NCBI GenBank assembly: GCA_044867425.1 | Contig: JBIOUX010000005.1 | Span: forward strand, 1-55,700 | Direction of reading: 5' to 3' | DNA length: 55,700 nucleotides | Source of the DNA: CAWBJP01 sp044867425 | GTDB lineage: Bacteria > Actinomycetota > Acidimicrobiia > IMCC26256 > BP-133 | Shown: piece by piece, positions 16,189 to 23,624 of the stretch | How the letters are laid out: every line of letters starts with the position of its first letter | How positions within the stretch are numbered: the first letter of the stretch is position 1 | Position numbers and translations under genes: made by a program | Notes under the pieces: generated by a model | Database searches by the model: none | What the model was told of the DNA's origin: nothing | Seen by the model: only the letters and a program-made list of their open reading frames with translations

Positions 16189-17859
16189 TCAGGCCGGGTC
16201 GTGGACGTAGCGGCCGGGGGCGGGGTCGAGCACCTTGTGGCGCCGGCTGCCGAGCTGGGCCGGCGCCGGGACCGAACCGCCGCCCCGGGCCTGGATCCAG
16301 TCGGCCCAGTGGTCCCACCACGTGCCCTCCCGGCGCTGGGCCTGGGCCCGCCAGGCGTGGGGGTCGGGGCCGGGCTCGGGGCCGGTGAAGTAGTGGGCCT
16401 TGGGATTGCCCGGCGGGGAGACCTGGGTCTGGATGTGACCGGTGGGGGAGAGCACGAAGGTGGACGGCCCCGACAGCAGCTGGGTGGCCCGGTAGCAACC
16501 CTCCCACGGGGTGAGGTGGTCGGTGAGGCCCCCGGTGACGTAGGTGTCGATCTTGACCCCGGCCAGGTCCACCGGCGTCCCCAGCACGGTGAGGGCTCCG
16601 GGCCTGACGAGCGAGTTGTGCTCGAAGATCTCGAGGAACTGGGCGTGGAGGGCGCCGGGCAGGTTCGTCTTGTCGTCGTTCCAGGCCAGGATGTCGAAGG
16701 CCGGCGGCTTCTTGCCCATCAGGTAGTTGTTGACCCAGTAGTTCCACACCAGGTCGTTGGGCCGCATCCAGGTGAAGACCGAGGCCAGCGACCGCCCGTC
16801 GAGCACCCCGGCTCGGGCCGAGCGGCGCCGGGCCACGGCCAGGAGCCGGGCCGAGCGGAACAGGCCCACCATGGCCGGCGTGTCGTGGTCGAGGAGAGTG
16901 ACGCCGAAGCCGGCGCTGTGCACCCGCTCGTCGTTCGTGGCGGCCAGGTGGGAGAGCACGGCGCTCATGGTGATGCCGCCGGCGCACATCCCCAGCGTGT
17001 TGACGTCGTCGCTGCCGCTGATCTCCCGGGCCACGTCGATCGCTTCCAGCACCGCCTCGGCGTAGGTGTCGAGGTTCCAGGCCCCGTGCTCGGGGCGGGG
17101 GTTGCGCCAGGAGATGGCGAAGAACGGGATCCCCCGGGACACGGCGTGGGCGATGAAGCTGCGGCCCGGCGCCAGGTCGAGGAAGTAGTACTTGTTGATC
17201 TGGGGCGGGATCATCACCACCGGCCGGCGGCACACCTCGGGCGTGGCCGGCCTGTACTGGATGAGCTCGAAGACCTCGTCCCGGTACACCACGCCGCCGG
17301 GGGTGGTGGCCAGGTTCTCGCCCACCGTGAACGCCGAGCGGTCGACCTGGGTGGGCATGCCACCGTTGTGGACGACGTCCGACGCCCACTGCCGGACACC
17401 GGTGACGACACTGCCGCCGCCCGTCTCCAGCAGGCGCTTGAGCGCCGCCGGGTTGCCGGGGAGCGTGTTGGTGGGGGCCGCCGCCGACGTCAGGATGCCC
17501 GCCGCGAAGCGGGCCCGTTCCTTGTTCCGCCAGTCGAGATCCGCCTCCTCCACCACCCGGTTGAGGGCCCCGCACCAGGCCAGGTAGCCCTGCTTCAGGC
17601 GCCGGTAGGCGGGGTTCTCGTCCCAGGTGGGGTCGGCGAAGCGCCAGTCGCCCTTGGCCGCGCTCACTTCCGAGCGCCCGGCGAGGATGCGGGCCGCTTC
17701 GGCCGACAGGCCGATCGTGGCCCGGGCCAGGTTGCCGCCCTGGGTGAGCGTCCGCAGGCCGGCGGCCACCAGCTCGGGCACGTTGAGGGAGCCGGCATCC
17801 TCGGCGCCGGCCACCGCCTCGGTGGCGGCCGCCAGGGTGGGGTCTTCGGTCTTGGTCAT
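16189..17859 (-). CDS. phaC: Poly(3-hydroxyalkanoate) synthase (PhaC)
   Basis: 556 residues, the length of class I-type PHA synthases, which polymerise hydroxyacyl-CoA into storage polyester at granule surfaces. Catalytic triad: Cys292 in LGMCAGG (lipase-like box with Cys), Asp in GLTDHLTPWEGCY and His in LSPTGHIQ. N-terminal segment includes DWRFADPTWDENPAYRRLKQ, diagnostic of PhaC. ATG at 17859 has TAGCCT seven bases upstream (17872-17867), so it appears leaderless. That -10 overlaps the -10 of the divergent gene at 17886. No phaA/phaB/phasin nearby. Confidence 0.88.
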   Translation of the reverse strand: MTKTEDPTLAAATEAVAGAEDAGSLNVPELVAAGLRTLTQGGNLARATIGLSAEAARILAGRSEVSAAKGDWRFADPTWDENPAYRRLKQGYLAWCGALNRVVEEADLDWRNKERARFAAGILTSAAAPTNTLPGNPAALKRLLETGGGSVVTGVRQWASDVVHNGGMPTQVDRSAFTVGENLATTPGGVVYRDEVFELIQYRPATPEVCRRPVVMIPPQINKYYFLDLAPGRSFIAHAVSRGIPFFAISWRNPRPEHGAWNLDTYAEAVLEAIDVAREISGSDDVNTLGMCAGGITMSAVLSHLAATNDERVHSAGFGVTLLDHDTPAMVGLFRSARLLAVARRRSARAGVLDGRSLASVFTWMRPNDLVWNYWVNNYLMGKKPPAFDILAWNDDKTNLPGALHAQFLEIFEHNSLVRPGALTVLGTPVDLAGVKIDTYVTGGLTDHLTPWEGCYRATQLLSGPSTFVLSPTGHIQTQVSPPGNPKAHYFTGPEPGPDPHAWRAQAQRREGTWWDHWADWIQARGGGSVPAPAQLGSRRHKVLDPAPGRYVHDPA

Positions 17860-17866
17860 GACGGTC

Positions 17867-17876
17867 AGGCTACGTT
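17867..17876. promoter_or_regulatory. Overlapping divergent -10 elements
   Basis: AGGCTACGTT holds TAGCCT read on the minus strand (17872-17867, seven bases before the phaC ATG) and TACGTT on the plus strand (17871-17876, nine bases before the GTG at 17886). Two RNA polymerases could not occupy both at once, so transcription of the pair is probably mutually exclusive. Inferred from sequence only. Confidence 0.45.
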
Positions 17877-17885
17877 GGCTTCGGG

Positions 17886-18824
17886 GTGGAGAGCACCTTG
17901 ATCAACCACGGTGGGGCCCTGCCGGAGAACTACATCTGCCGCCCCTACCGGGGCGTGAGCGTCCAGTCCTGGCCCACGCCCCTCGAACCCGAAGCCGTCG
18001 GGGCCGTCCTGGTCGGGCGGGAGACATACCGCCGGACCGAGTTCCTGGTCTTGCGCCACCCCGGGGGGTCGGGGGTGTCCCCCGGAGATGATGCGGACAC
18101 CGCTCTGGTCCGGGTGCACTGCGCCGCCCGGGAGGAGCTGTTCAACCCCATCACCGGGATCGACTGGATCGCCGGCCCCGACGACTGCGTCTACGTCGTC
18201 GACCCCGCCACCGACACGGCCAACGCCACCGCCCTGGCCCGGGCGGCGGCCCGGGCCGGCGGTGACCGGGCGGTGTATGTGGTCGAGGGCCGCTACCAGC
18301 ACGTGAACTTCATCCACCGGCCCCGGCCGGTCACCGTGCGCGTCGTCGAGGTCGTGCCCCCGGAGCCGCCCAAGCTCTTCGACATGGCGCAGCGGGTGGT
18401 CGACTACGACGAGTTGCTCCCCCCGGTCAACCTGGAGCTCGAGACCATCGACCTCCACGCCCTGGCGGCCACGGCGCCGGCCGAGCACTACCTCCTGCCC
18501 TGCCGCAGCGGCGGGGTCGAGCTGGCCGGCGAGGTGTCGTTCCTCGACGAACGTCCCGCGCCGGCCGCCTGGACCCTCATCGGTTGCGACCGCTCCCGCC
18601 AGCTGCACCGCTGGTTCTACGGCACCGAACCGGCCGGCCACGTCGAGCTGTGCCCCGCCCGGCGGGCCGGGGCGGGACCCGAGCCCACGCTCCTCAAGTG
18701 CTGCCTGCTGGAGGACGGCATGCGCGCCGAGCCGGGCCGGGTGGTCGTCCCGTGGGGCGCCGAGCTGGAGACGGTGCGCGCCGCGCTCCGGACCCTGCTC
18801 CTGCCCGAGGGCCCCGCTGGCTAA
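17886..18824 (+). CDS. Conserved protein of unknown function
   Basis: 312 residues, no signal peptide or membrane helix. Visible features: an N-terminal YICRPYRGVSVQSWPTP; a segment VDPATDTANATALARAAARA that could be a Rossmann-like helix; three similar acidic/aliphatic segments; and a Cys-rich C-terminal third (HYLLPCRSGGVEL, TLIGCDRSRQLHRWFYG, VELCPARR, LLKCCLLEDG) that might bind a metal. I recognise it as a type seen in actinobacteria but cannot name a function. GTG start, no Shine-Dalgarno, -10-like TACGTT nine bases upstream. Divergent from phaC. Confidence 0.55.
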   Translation: MESTLINHGGALPENYICRPYRGVSVQSWPTPLEPEAVGAVLVGRETYRRTEFLVLRHPGGSGVSPGDDADTALVRVHCAAREELFNPITGIDWIAGPDDCVYVVDPATDTANATALARAAARAGGDRAVYVVEGRYQHVNFIHRPRPVTVRVVEVVPPEPPKLFDMAQRVVDYDELLPPVNLELETIDLHALAATAPAEHYLLPCRSGGVELAGEVSFLDERPAPAAWTLIGCDRSRQLHRWFYGTEPAGHVELCPARRAGAGPEPTLLKCCLLEDGMRAEPGRVVVPWGAELETVRAALRTLLLPEGPAG

Positions 18825-18835
18825 CGTCTGCGGCC

Positions 18836-19480
18836 ATGCACAGGGCGGCGGTGGCGGTGGTGGTGCTCCTGGCCTTCGGGTCCTGCCGCGGCAGCGAGGA
18901 GAAGGAAGCAACCCCACCGGCGGACCGGCCGTCCTCGACCAGCACGACCGGGGCTGCGCCGTCCACGACGGTCACCGGCCCGCCGGAGGGGGACCCGGGC
19001 GCGGCGCCGATCGCACTCCGGCCCGACGGCATCGGCGCTTTCGCCTTCGGAGTCCCCGACGCGCCGGTGCGGGCCGCCCTGACGCAGGCCTTCGGCGCCC
19101 CCGAGTCCGATGATGCCCTCCCCGCGGGGTCGTGTTCGGGCGGCGCCACCCGCAGTGTGTCCTGGGGTGACCTCCACGTGCTCTTCGGCCCGGACGAAGG
19201 GGGGAAGCCGACGCTCTACGGCTGGACCTACGGCACCGACGATCCTCCCGCCACGCCGGCTGTCGCCACGGGCGAGGGGATCACCGTCGGTTCGACGCGG
19301 GACGAGCTCCAGGCGGCGTACGGGGCCAAGGTCAACGTCACCGAAGACGAGACGGTAGGGGCCGTCCGTTTCACCGTGGAGGGCAGCCGCTACCAGCTGG
19401 CCCTGTCCGGGCTCCTCACCGGCCCGGCCGGCACCGACAAGGTCCGGGCCCTCTTCGCCGGCTCCTACTGCGGGGAGTAG
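18836..19480 (+). CDS. Putative lipoprotein of unknown function
   Basis: 214 residues. Signal peptide with lipobox FGSC (VVLLAFGSCRGSEEKE), then a Thr/Ser/Pro-rich linker to about residue 60. The globular domain has two repeats of a G-x-ox-G-x-oxx-ox-oAF/YG pattern (FGVPDAPVRAALTQAFGAPE and ITVGSTRDELQAAYGAKVN). This resembles the SH3-like/SmpA-type beta folds of many secreted actinobacterial proteins. TAACGT at 18822-18827 is eight bases from the ATG, suggesting a leaderless transcript separate from the preceding gene. Convergent with the molybdoenzyme gene. Confidence 0.6.
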   Translation: MHRAAVAVVVLLAFGSCRGSEEKEATPPADRPSSTSTTGAAPSTTVTGPPEGDPGAAPIALRPDGIGAFAFGVPDAPVRAALTQAFGAPESDDALPAGSCSGGATRSVSWGDLHVLFGPDEGGKPTLYGWTYGTDDPPATPAVATGEGITVGSTRDELQAAYGAKVNVTEDETVGAVRFTVEGSRYQLALSGLLTGPAGTDKVRALFAGSYCGE

Positions 19481-19502
19481 GGCCGACCCGTTCGGGCCGC
19501 GG

Positions 19503-21776
19503 TCAGCCGCCGGCGCCCTGGATGGCCCGCCAGACCCGCTCGGGGGTGAGGGGGATGTCGAGGTGGCGGACCCCGAACTCGGAGAGGGCGTCGACCACGG
19601 CGTTCAGCACCGCGGGCGTGGCACCGATGGTCCCTGACTCGCCGACCCCCTTGACGCCCAACGGGTTGCGGTCGGTCGGGGTCTGCTGGAAGGTGCTCTC
19701 GAAGCTGGGCAGCTCGGCGGCCGAGGGCATCAGGTAGTCGGCCAGGGTGGAGTTGAGCGGGTTCCCGTCGTCGTCGTAGCGCAGCTCCTCGAAGAGGGCC
19801 TGGGCGATGCCCTGGGCGGCGCCGCCGTGGACCTGGCCCATGGCGATCACCGGGTTGAGGATGCGCCCGGCGTCGTCGCAGGTGACCAGGCGCTCGAGGC
19901 TCACCCCGCCGGTTTCGACGTCGACCCTGACCACGGCCAGGTAGGCGCCCGAGGAGATGGACGGCAGGATCCCCTCGGAGATGATCTCGGCGCAGAGCGC
20001 CTCGCCCGACTCCGTCGCCGCCCGGGCCAGGTCCGGCCACGAGACCGAGACGGCGGGGGTCCCGGCGACGTGGAACCGGCCCGTGGTGGCGTCGAGGACG
20101 ACGTCGTCCTCGGCCGCTTCGAGCAGGGCGGCGGCCAGGGGCACGGCCCGCTCGTAGAGGGCGGTGGCGGCCCGGTCCATGGCCGTCCCCGCGCTCTGGG
20201 CCGACTTGGAGCCGAACGTGCCGAAGCCCACGGGCACGAGATCGGTGTCGCCGGTGATGAGCTCCATCCGGTCCAGCTCGAGGCCCAGCCGCTGGGCCAC
20301 GATCTGCCCCCAGACGGTGGCGTGGCCCTGGCCGCTGGGAGCGGAGCTGGAGCGGAGGACGACCCGGCCCTCGGCCGTCACCTCCACGGCGCCGAAGTCG
20401 GGCGGGCAATGGCGCCCGGTGATGTCGACGAACACCGACAGGCCGATGCCCAGGCGCTGGCGGCCGCCGGCGTCCCGCAGCCGCTGCTGCTCCTTGCGCA
20501 GGTCGTCGTAGCCGGCGGCGGCCAGGACCTGGTCAATGGCGCCGGGCAGGTTTCCCGAGTCGTGCACCGTCCCGGTGGCGGTGGTGTAGGGGTAGGCGTC
20601 GGGGGGGATCACGTTGCGCCGGCGGATCTCGGCCGGGTCGAGGCCCAGCTCACCGGCCAGGCGGTCCAGCATGCGGTCGAGGACCAGCGCCGGCTCGGGG
20701 CGGCCGGCGCCCCGGTAGGCACCGCTCGGGGTGGTGTTGGTGAGGACCGAGCGGCTCCGGAAGCGCAGGCGGGGGATGGCGTAGGGCCCCGTGGCCACCA
20801 GCCGGCCGATGTTGGGCATGAACGGACCCAGCGCCGGGTAGGCGCCGCAGTCCTGCAGGATGTCGAGCTCGACGGCCTGCACCCGACCGCTGCGGTCGGC
20901 CCCCACCGTGACGGTGGTCGTCTGGCCCCGTCCGGCGTGCAGCATCTGCATGTTCTCGGGCCGGGTCTCCACCCACCGCAGCGGCCGGCCCAGGAGGCGG
21001 CTCAGGTGGGGCACGAGCAGCTCGTCGGTCACGGGGGCACCCTTGGCCCCGAAGGCACCGCCCACCGCCGCCGGGCGGATGTGGACCTGTTGCTCGGTGA
21101 GCCCGAGGAAGGCGGCGAAGCCCGCCCGGGCCATGTGGGGGGCCTGGGTGGACAGCCAGATCTCGACGCCGCCGTCCTCCCGCCACTGGACCACACACCC
21201 TCGCCCCTCCATGGGGGCGGCCACCACCCGGTGGTTCACGATCCGTTCGGTGACGACGACCTCGCAACCCTCGAAGCCCTCCCACTCGTCGCCCCCGAAG
21301 TCGGCCGAGGCGACGATGTTGGTGCCGGCGTGGGGAAAGAGCAGCACCTCGTCCCGGGCGGCGACCTCGGGATCGACCACGGCCGGGAGCGGCTCGTACT
21401 CGACGGTGACCAGCTCGAGGGCGTCGAAGCCGGCGGTGGCGTTCTCCACCACCAGGGCGGCCAGGGGCTCGCCCACGAAGCGCACCCGGTCCCGGGCCAG
21501 CACCGGGCGGCTGAGACCCTCCACGGCGAAGGCGTGACCGGGCAGCGGCATGGCCGGCCGGTCGGGGAGGGCGAGATCCTCGGCGGCGTAGGCGGCGATG
21601 ACCCCGGGCGCCTTGCGGGCGGCGCTGACGTCGACGCCGATGATGGCATGGGCCGTCGACGCCCGGGCGAAGATCACCTCGGCGCAGCCCAGCCCGAGGT
21701 CGGTGGCGTAGAGCGCTTCCCCCGTCAGCAGCTGGCGGTCTTCGATCCGATGTTCAGCCCGGCCGACCGTGGTCAT
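19503..21776 (-). CDS. Xanthine dehydrogenase-family molybdopterin-binding subunit (CoxL form II-like)
   Basis: 757-residue molybdenum-cofactor catalytic subunit of the xanthine oxidase/aerobic CO dehydrogenase superfamily. N-terminal hammerhead domain (residues 1-110, GEALYATDLGL), then Mo-binding domains with VGGAFGAKG, the active-site loop GAYRGAGRPEP and the C-terminal GVKGVGESGTIGATPAVLNAV with the catalytic Glu (GESG). The loop reads AYRGAGR, not the AYRCSFR of true (form I) CO dehydrogenase, so the substrate is probably an aldehyde, purine or other heterocycle. No FAD or [2Fe-2S] subunit genes are adjacent. ATG at 21776 is supported by GAGAGGCGG upstream; a longer frame to 21860 is not. 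Confidence 0.85.
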   Translation of the reverse strand: MTTVGRAEHRIEDRQLLTGEALYATDLGLGCAEVIFARASTAHAIIGVDVSAARKAPGVIAAYAAEDLALPDRPAMPLPGHAFAVEGLSRPVLARDRVRFVGEPLAALVVENATAGFDALELVTVEYEPLPAVVDPEVAARDEVLLFPHAGTNIVASADFGGDEWEGFEGCEVVVTERIVNHRVVAAPMEGRGCVVQWREDGGVEIWLSTQAPHMARAGFAAFLGLTEQQVHIRPAAVGGAFGAKGAPVTDELLVPHLSRLLGRPLRWVETRPENMQMLHAGRGQTTTVTVGADRSGRVQAVELDILQDCGAYPALGPFMPNIGRLVATGPYAIPRLRFRSRSVLTNTTPSGAYRGAGRPEPALVLDRMLDRLAGELGLDPAEIRRRNVIPPDAYPYTTATGTVHDSGNLPGAIDQVLAAAGYDDLRKEQQRLRDAGGRQRLGIGLSVFVDITGRHCPPDFGAVEVTAEGRVVLRSSSAPSGQGHATVWGQIVAQRLGLELDRMELITGDTDLVPVGFGTFGSKSAQSAGTAMDRAATALYERAVPLAAALLEAAEDDVVLDATTGRFHVAGTPAVSVSWPDLARAATESGEALCAEIISEGILPSISSGAYLAVVRVDVETGGVSLERLVTCDDAGRILNPVIAMGQVHGGAAQGIAQALFEELRYDDDGNPLNSTLADYLMPSAAELPSFESTFQQTPTDRNPLGVKGVGESGTIGATPAVLNAVVDALSEFGVRHLDIPLTPERVWRAIQGAGG

Positions 21777-21890
21777 CGTGGCACCGCCTCTCTTCCCAAG
21801 CCCAGGATGATGCCCCACCCCGGGGCCGTGCTGCACGTCCTCGAGTGGCGAACCAGTCAATCCCAGCCCGGGGAGGGGTCCCGCGGGCGC

Positions 21891-23246
21891 CTACTCCGCC
21901 AGGCCCAGCTCCGCCCCCCGCTGGATGAGGTCCAGCTTGGAGTCGACGCCGAGCTTGGCGTAGATGCGGCCCAGGTGGCTCTCGACGGTCCGCTCCCCGA
22001 TGAACAGCTCGCGGGCGATGGCGGGGGCGGTCCGGCCCCGGACGGCCAGCCGGGCCACCTCCCGTTCCCGGGCGGTGAGCGCGCCGAGCCCCAGGCCCGT
22101 CCCCGCGCTGCCCTTGCTCGGCGCCGGGACTTCGGCCTCCTTCAACCCCCTCACGCGATGGACGGCCACCGGTCGCTGGAAGCCCCGGAGGGCGACGTCG
22201 CCGACCGGCTCGGTGAGGGCGACTTGTTCCACTGCCAGCCGGACCCGGCCGCTGACGAGGATCTCACCCGGGGCGGCCTCGTCGCAGAGCCGGGCGGCGA
22301 GGTTGGCCACGTTGCCCACGACGGTGTAGTCGTAACGGCCGTCGAAGCCGACTTCCCCGAGGGTGGCAAAGCCGAAGGCGACGCCCACGCCGAAGCCGAG
22401 TCCGTGGCCGAGGAGACTCCAGCCCCGGACCAGCTCGGCCGTCGCCTCCCGCATGGCCACCGCCAGCCGCACGGCCGCCTCCGACGGGTTCGGACAGGGC
22501 AGCGGGTCGTTGAAGAAGACCATCAGCCCGTCACCGGCGAAGAACCCCACGGTGGCCCCGAAGCGGTTGATGACCGGCCCGACCGCCTCGTGGAACTCGG
22601 CCAGGACGGCCATCACCTCTTCGGGCTCGGCTCGCTCCGAGAAGGCGGTGAACCCCCGCAGGTCGCAGAAGAGCACGGCCACCTCCCGGCGGTGGCTCCG
22701 GGTCACGGTGTCGTCGGCCGAGGACACCAGCAGCTCGGCCACCTGGGGGGACAGGTAGCGCCGGAGCCGGCCGAGGCGCTCGAGCTCTCCCACCTGGTCC
22801 GCCACCCGGGCGGTCAGCGTCCGGTTCCAATCGGCCAGCTCGGCGGCCTGGGTCTCGATGACGTCGTGGTACTCCTTCACCCGCAGCAGGGAGCGGACCC
22901 GGGCCAGGAGCTCGGCCTGGTCGAAGGGCTTGGTGACGAAGTCGTCGGCCCCCGACTCGAGGGCCTGGAGCTTCTCCCCGCTCCCGCTGGCCGTGACCAT
23001 GACGACCGGCAGGGCGGCGGTGGCCGGGTCACCCCGCAGCCGCCGGCTCACCTCGTTGCCGTTCATGCCCGGCATGAGGAGGTCGAGGAGCACGAGGTCG
23101 GGGCGCTCCTTGGCCACGATGTCGAGCGCCTCCTCGCCCGAGCCGGCGGAGAGAACCTCGTAGCCCCGGGGCAGGAGCACGGCCTCGAGCAGCTTGACGT
23201 TGGCCGGGGTGTCGTCCACCACCAGGATCCGGGCCGGCTGGTTCAC
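21891..23246 (-). CDS. Receiver - class III cyclase - LuxR HTH response regulator
   Basis: 451 residues. Residues 1-125 are a receiver domain (DD at 11-12, phospho-acceptor D55 in LLDLLMPG, K106 in VTKPF). Residues 130-165 are a linker helix. Residues 185-360 are a class III cyclase with metal aspartates D195 (FCDLRGFTAFSE) and D239 (FAGDGLMVFF) and intact Asn315/Arg319 (NLAARL). Residues 385-450 are a LuxR HTH (LTAREREVARLAV...IGERTVESHLGRIYAKLGV). It combines phosphorelay input, possible cNMP synthesis and DNA binding in one chain. Its GTG start overlaps the stop of the receiver protein upstream (GTGA), so it is the last gene of the sensor operon. Confidence 0.88.
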   Translation of the reverse strand: MNQPARILVVDDTPANVKLLEAVLLPRGYEVLSAGSGEEALDIVAKERPDLVLLDLLMPGMNGNEVSRRLRGDPATAALPVVMVTASGSGEKLQALESGADDFVTKPFDQAELLARVRSLLRVKEYHDVIETQAAELADWNRTLTARVADQVGELERLGRLRRYLSPQVAELLVSSADDTVTRSHRREVAVLFCDLRGFTAFSERAEPEEVMAVLAEFHEAVGPVINRFGATVGFFAGDGLMVFFNDPLPCPNPSEAAVRLAVAMREATAELVRGWSLLGHGLGFGVGVAFGFATLGEVGFDGRYDYTVVGNVANLAARLCDEAAPGEILVSGRVRLAVEQVALTEPVGDVALRGFQRPVAVHRVRGLKEAEVPAPSKGSAGTGLGLGALTAREREVARLAVRGRTAPAIARELFIGERTVESHLGRIYAKLGVDSKLDLIQRGAELGLAE

Positions 23247-23617
23247 GATCGCTCGCAGTACCGGCGCACCTGGTCGGAGAAGTGGTGGATGTCGATGGGT
23301 TTCGACAGGTAGCCGTCGAAGCCGGCGGCCAGCAACCGTTCCTGGTCGGCGGCCATGGCGAAGGCGGTGAGGGCCACCACCGGGATCTCGGCCGTGGCCG
23401 GCGACCCCCGGAGCTTCCCGAGGGCGGTGATCCCGTCCATGTCGGGCAGCTGAATGTCCATGAGCACGAGCGCTGGCGCGTGCTGCTCGGCCAGGGCGAT
23501 CCCCGCGGTGGCGTTGTTGGCCTCCAGCGTGCGGAAGCCTTTGTATTGGAGGAGGTCCCGAGCCAGCTTCAGGTTCTTCTCGTTGTCCTCCACGATCAGG
23601 ATCAAGTCTCCGGTCAT
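23243..23617 (-). CDS. Single-domain response regulator (DivK/CheY-like)
   Basis: 124-residue stand-alone receiver: acidic pocket ED near residue 10 (LIVEDNEKNLKLARDLL), phospho-acceptor Asp in LVLMDIQLPDMDG, Thr/Ala in VALTAFAM and Lys in YLSKPID. The polar cell-cycle-type signature (EDNEKNLKL, FAMAADQERLLAAGFDGYL) resembles DivK. It likely relays phosphate between the hybrid kinase (seven bases upstream of it) and the receiver-cyclase protein (overlapping downstream). ATG at 23617 is chosen for the GAGGTGG ribosome site; a GTG two codons earlier is possible. Confidence 0.85.
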   Translation of the reverse strand: MTGDLILIVEDNEKNLKLARDLLQYKGFRTLEANNATAGIALAEQHAPALVLMDIQLPDMDGITALGKLRGSPATAEIPVVALTAFAMAADQERLLAAGFDGYLSKPIDIHHFSDQVRRYCERS

Positions 23618-23624
23618 GGCCACC

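Noticed and set aside
14606..17575. Very long open frame on the minus strand opposite the NuoE/NuoF genes and extending through phaC in a different frame.
   Set aside because: Shadow frame caused by high GC: composition is low-complexity Gly/Arg/Pro, and the real genes on the same DNA carry clear domain motifs.
19503..21776. Naming the molybdoenzyme as aerobic CO dehydrogenase (coxL).
   Set aside because: The active-site loop is AYRGAGR instead of AYRCSFR, and coxM/coxS are absent.
19827..23312. 1161-codon open plus-strand frame opposite the molybdoenzyme and receiver-cyclase genes.
   Set aside because: Composition dominated by Gly/His/Asp/Val repeats without any domain; the minus-strand proteins are complete and conserved.
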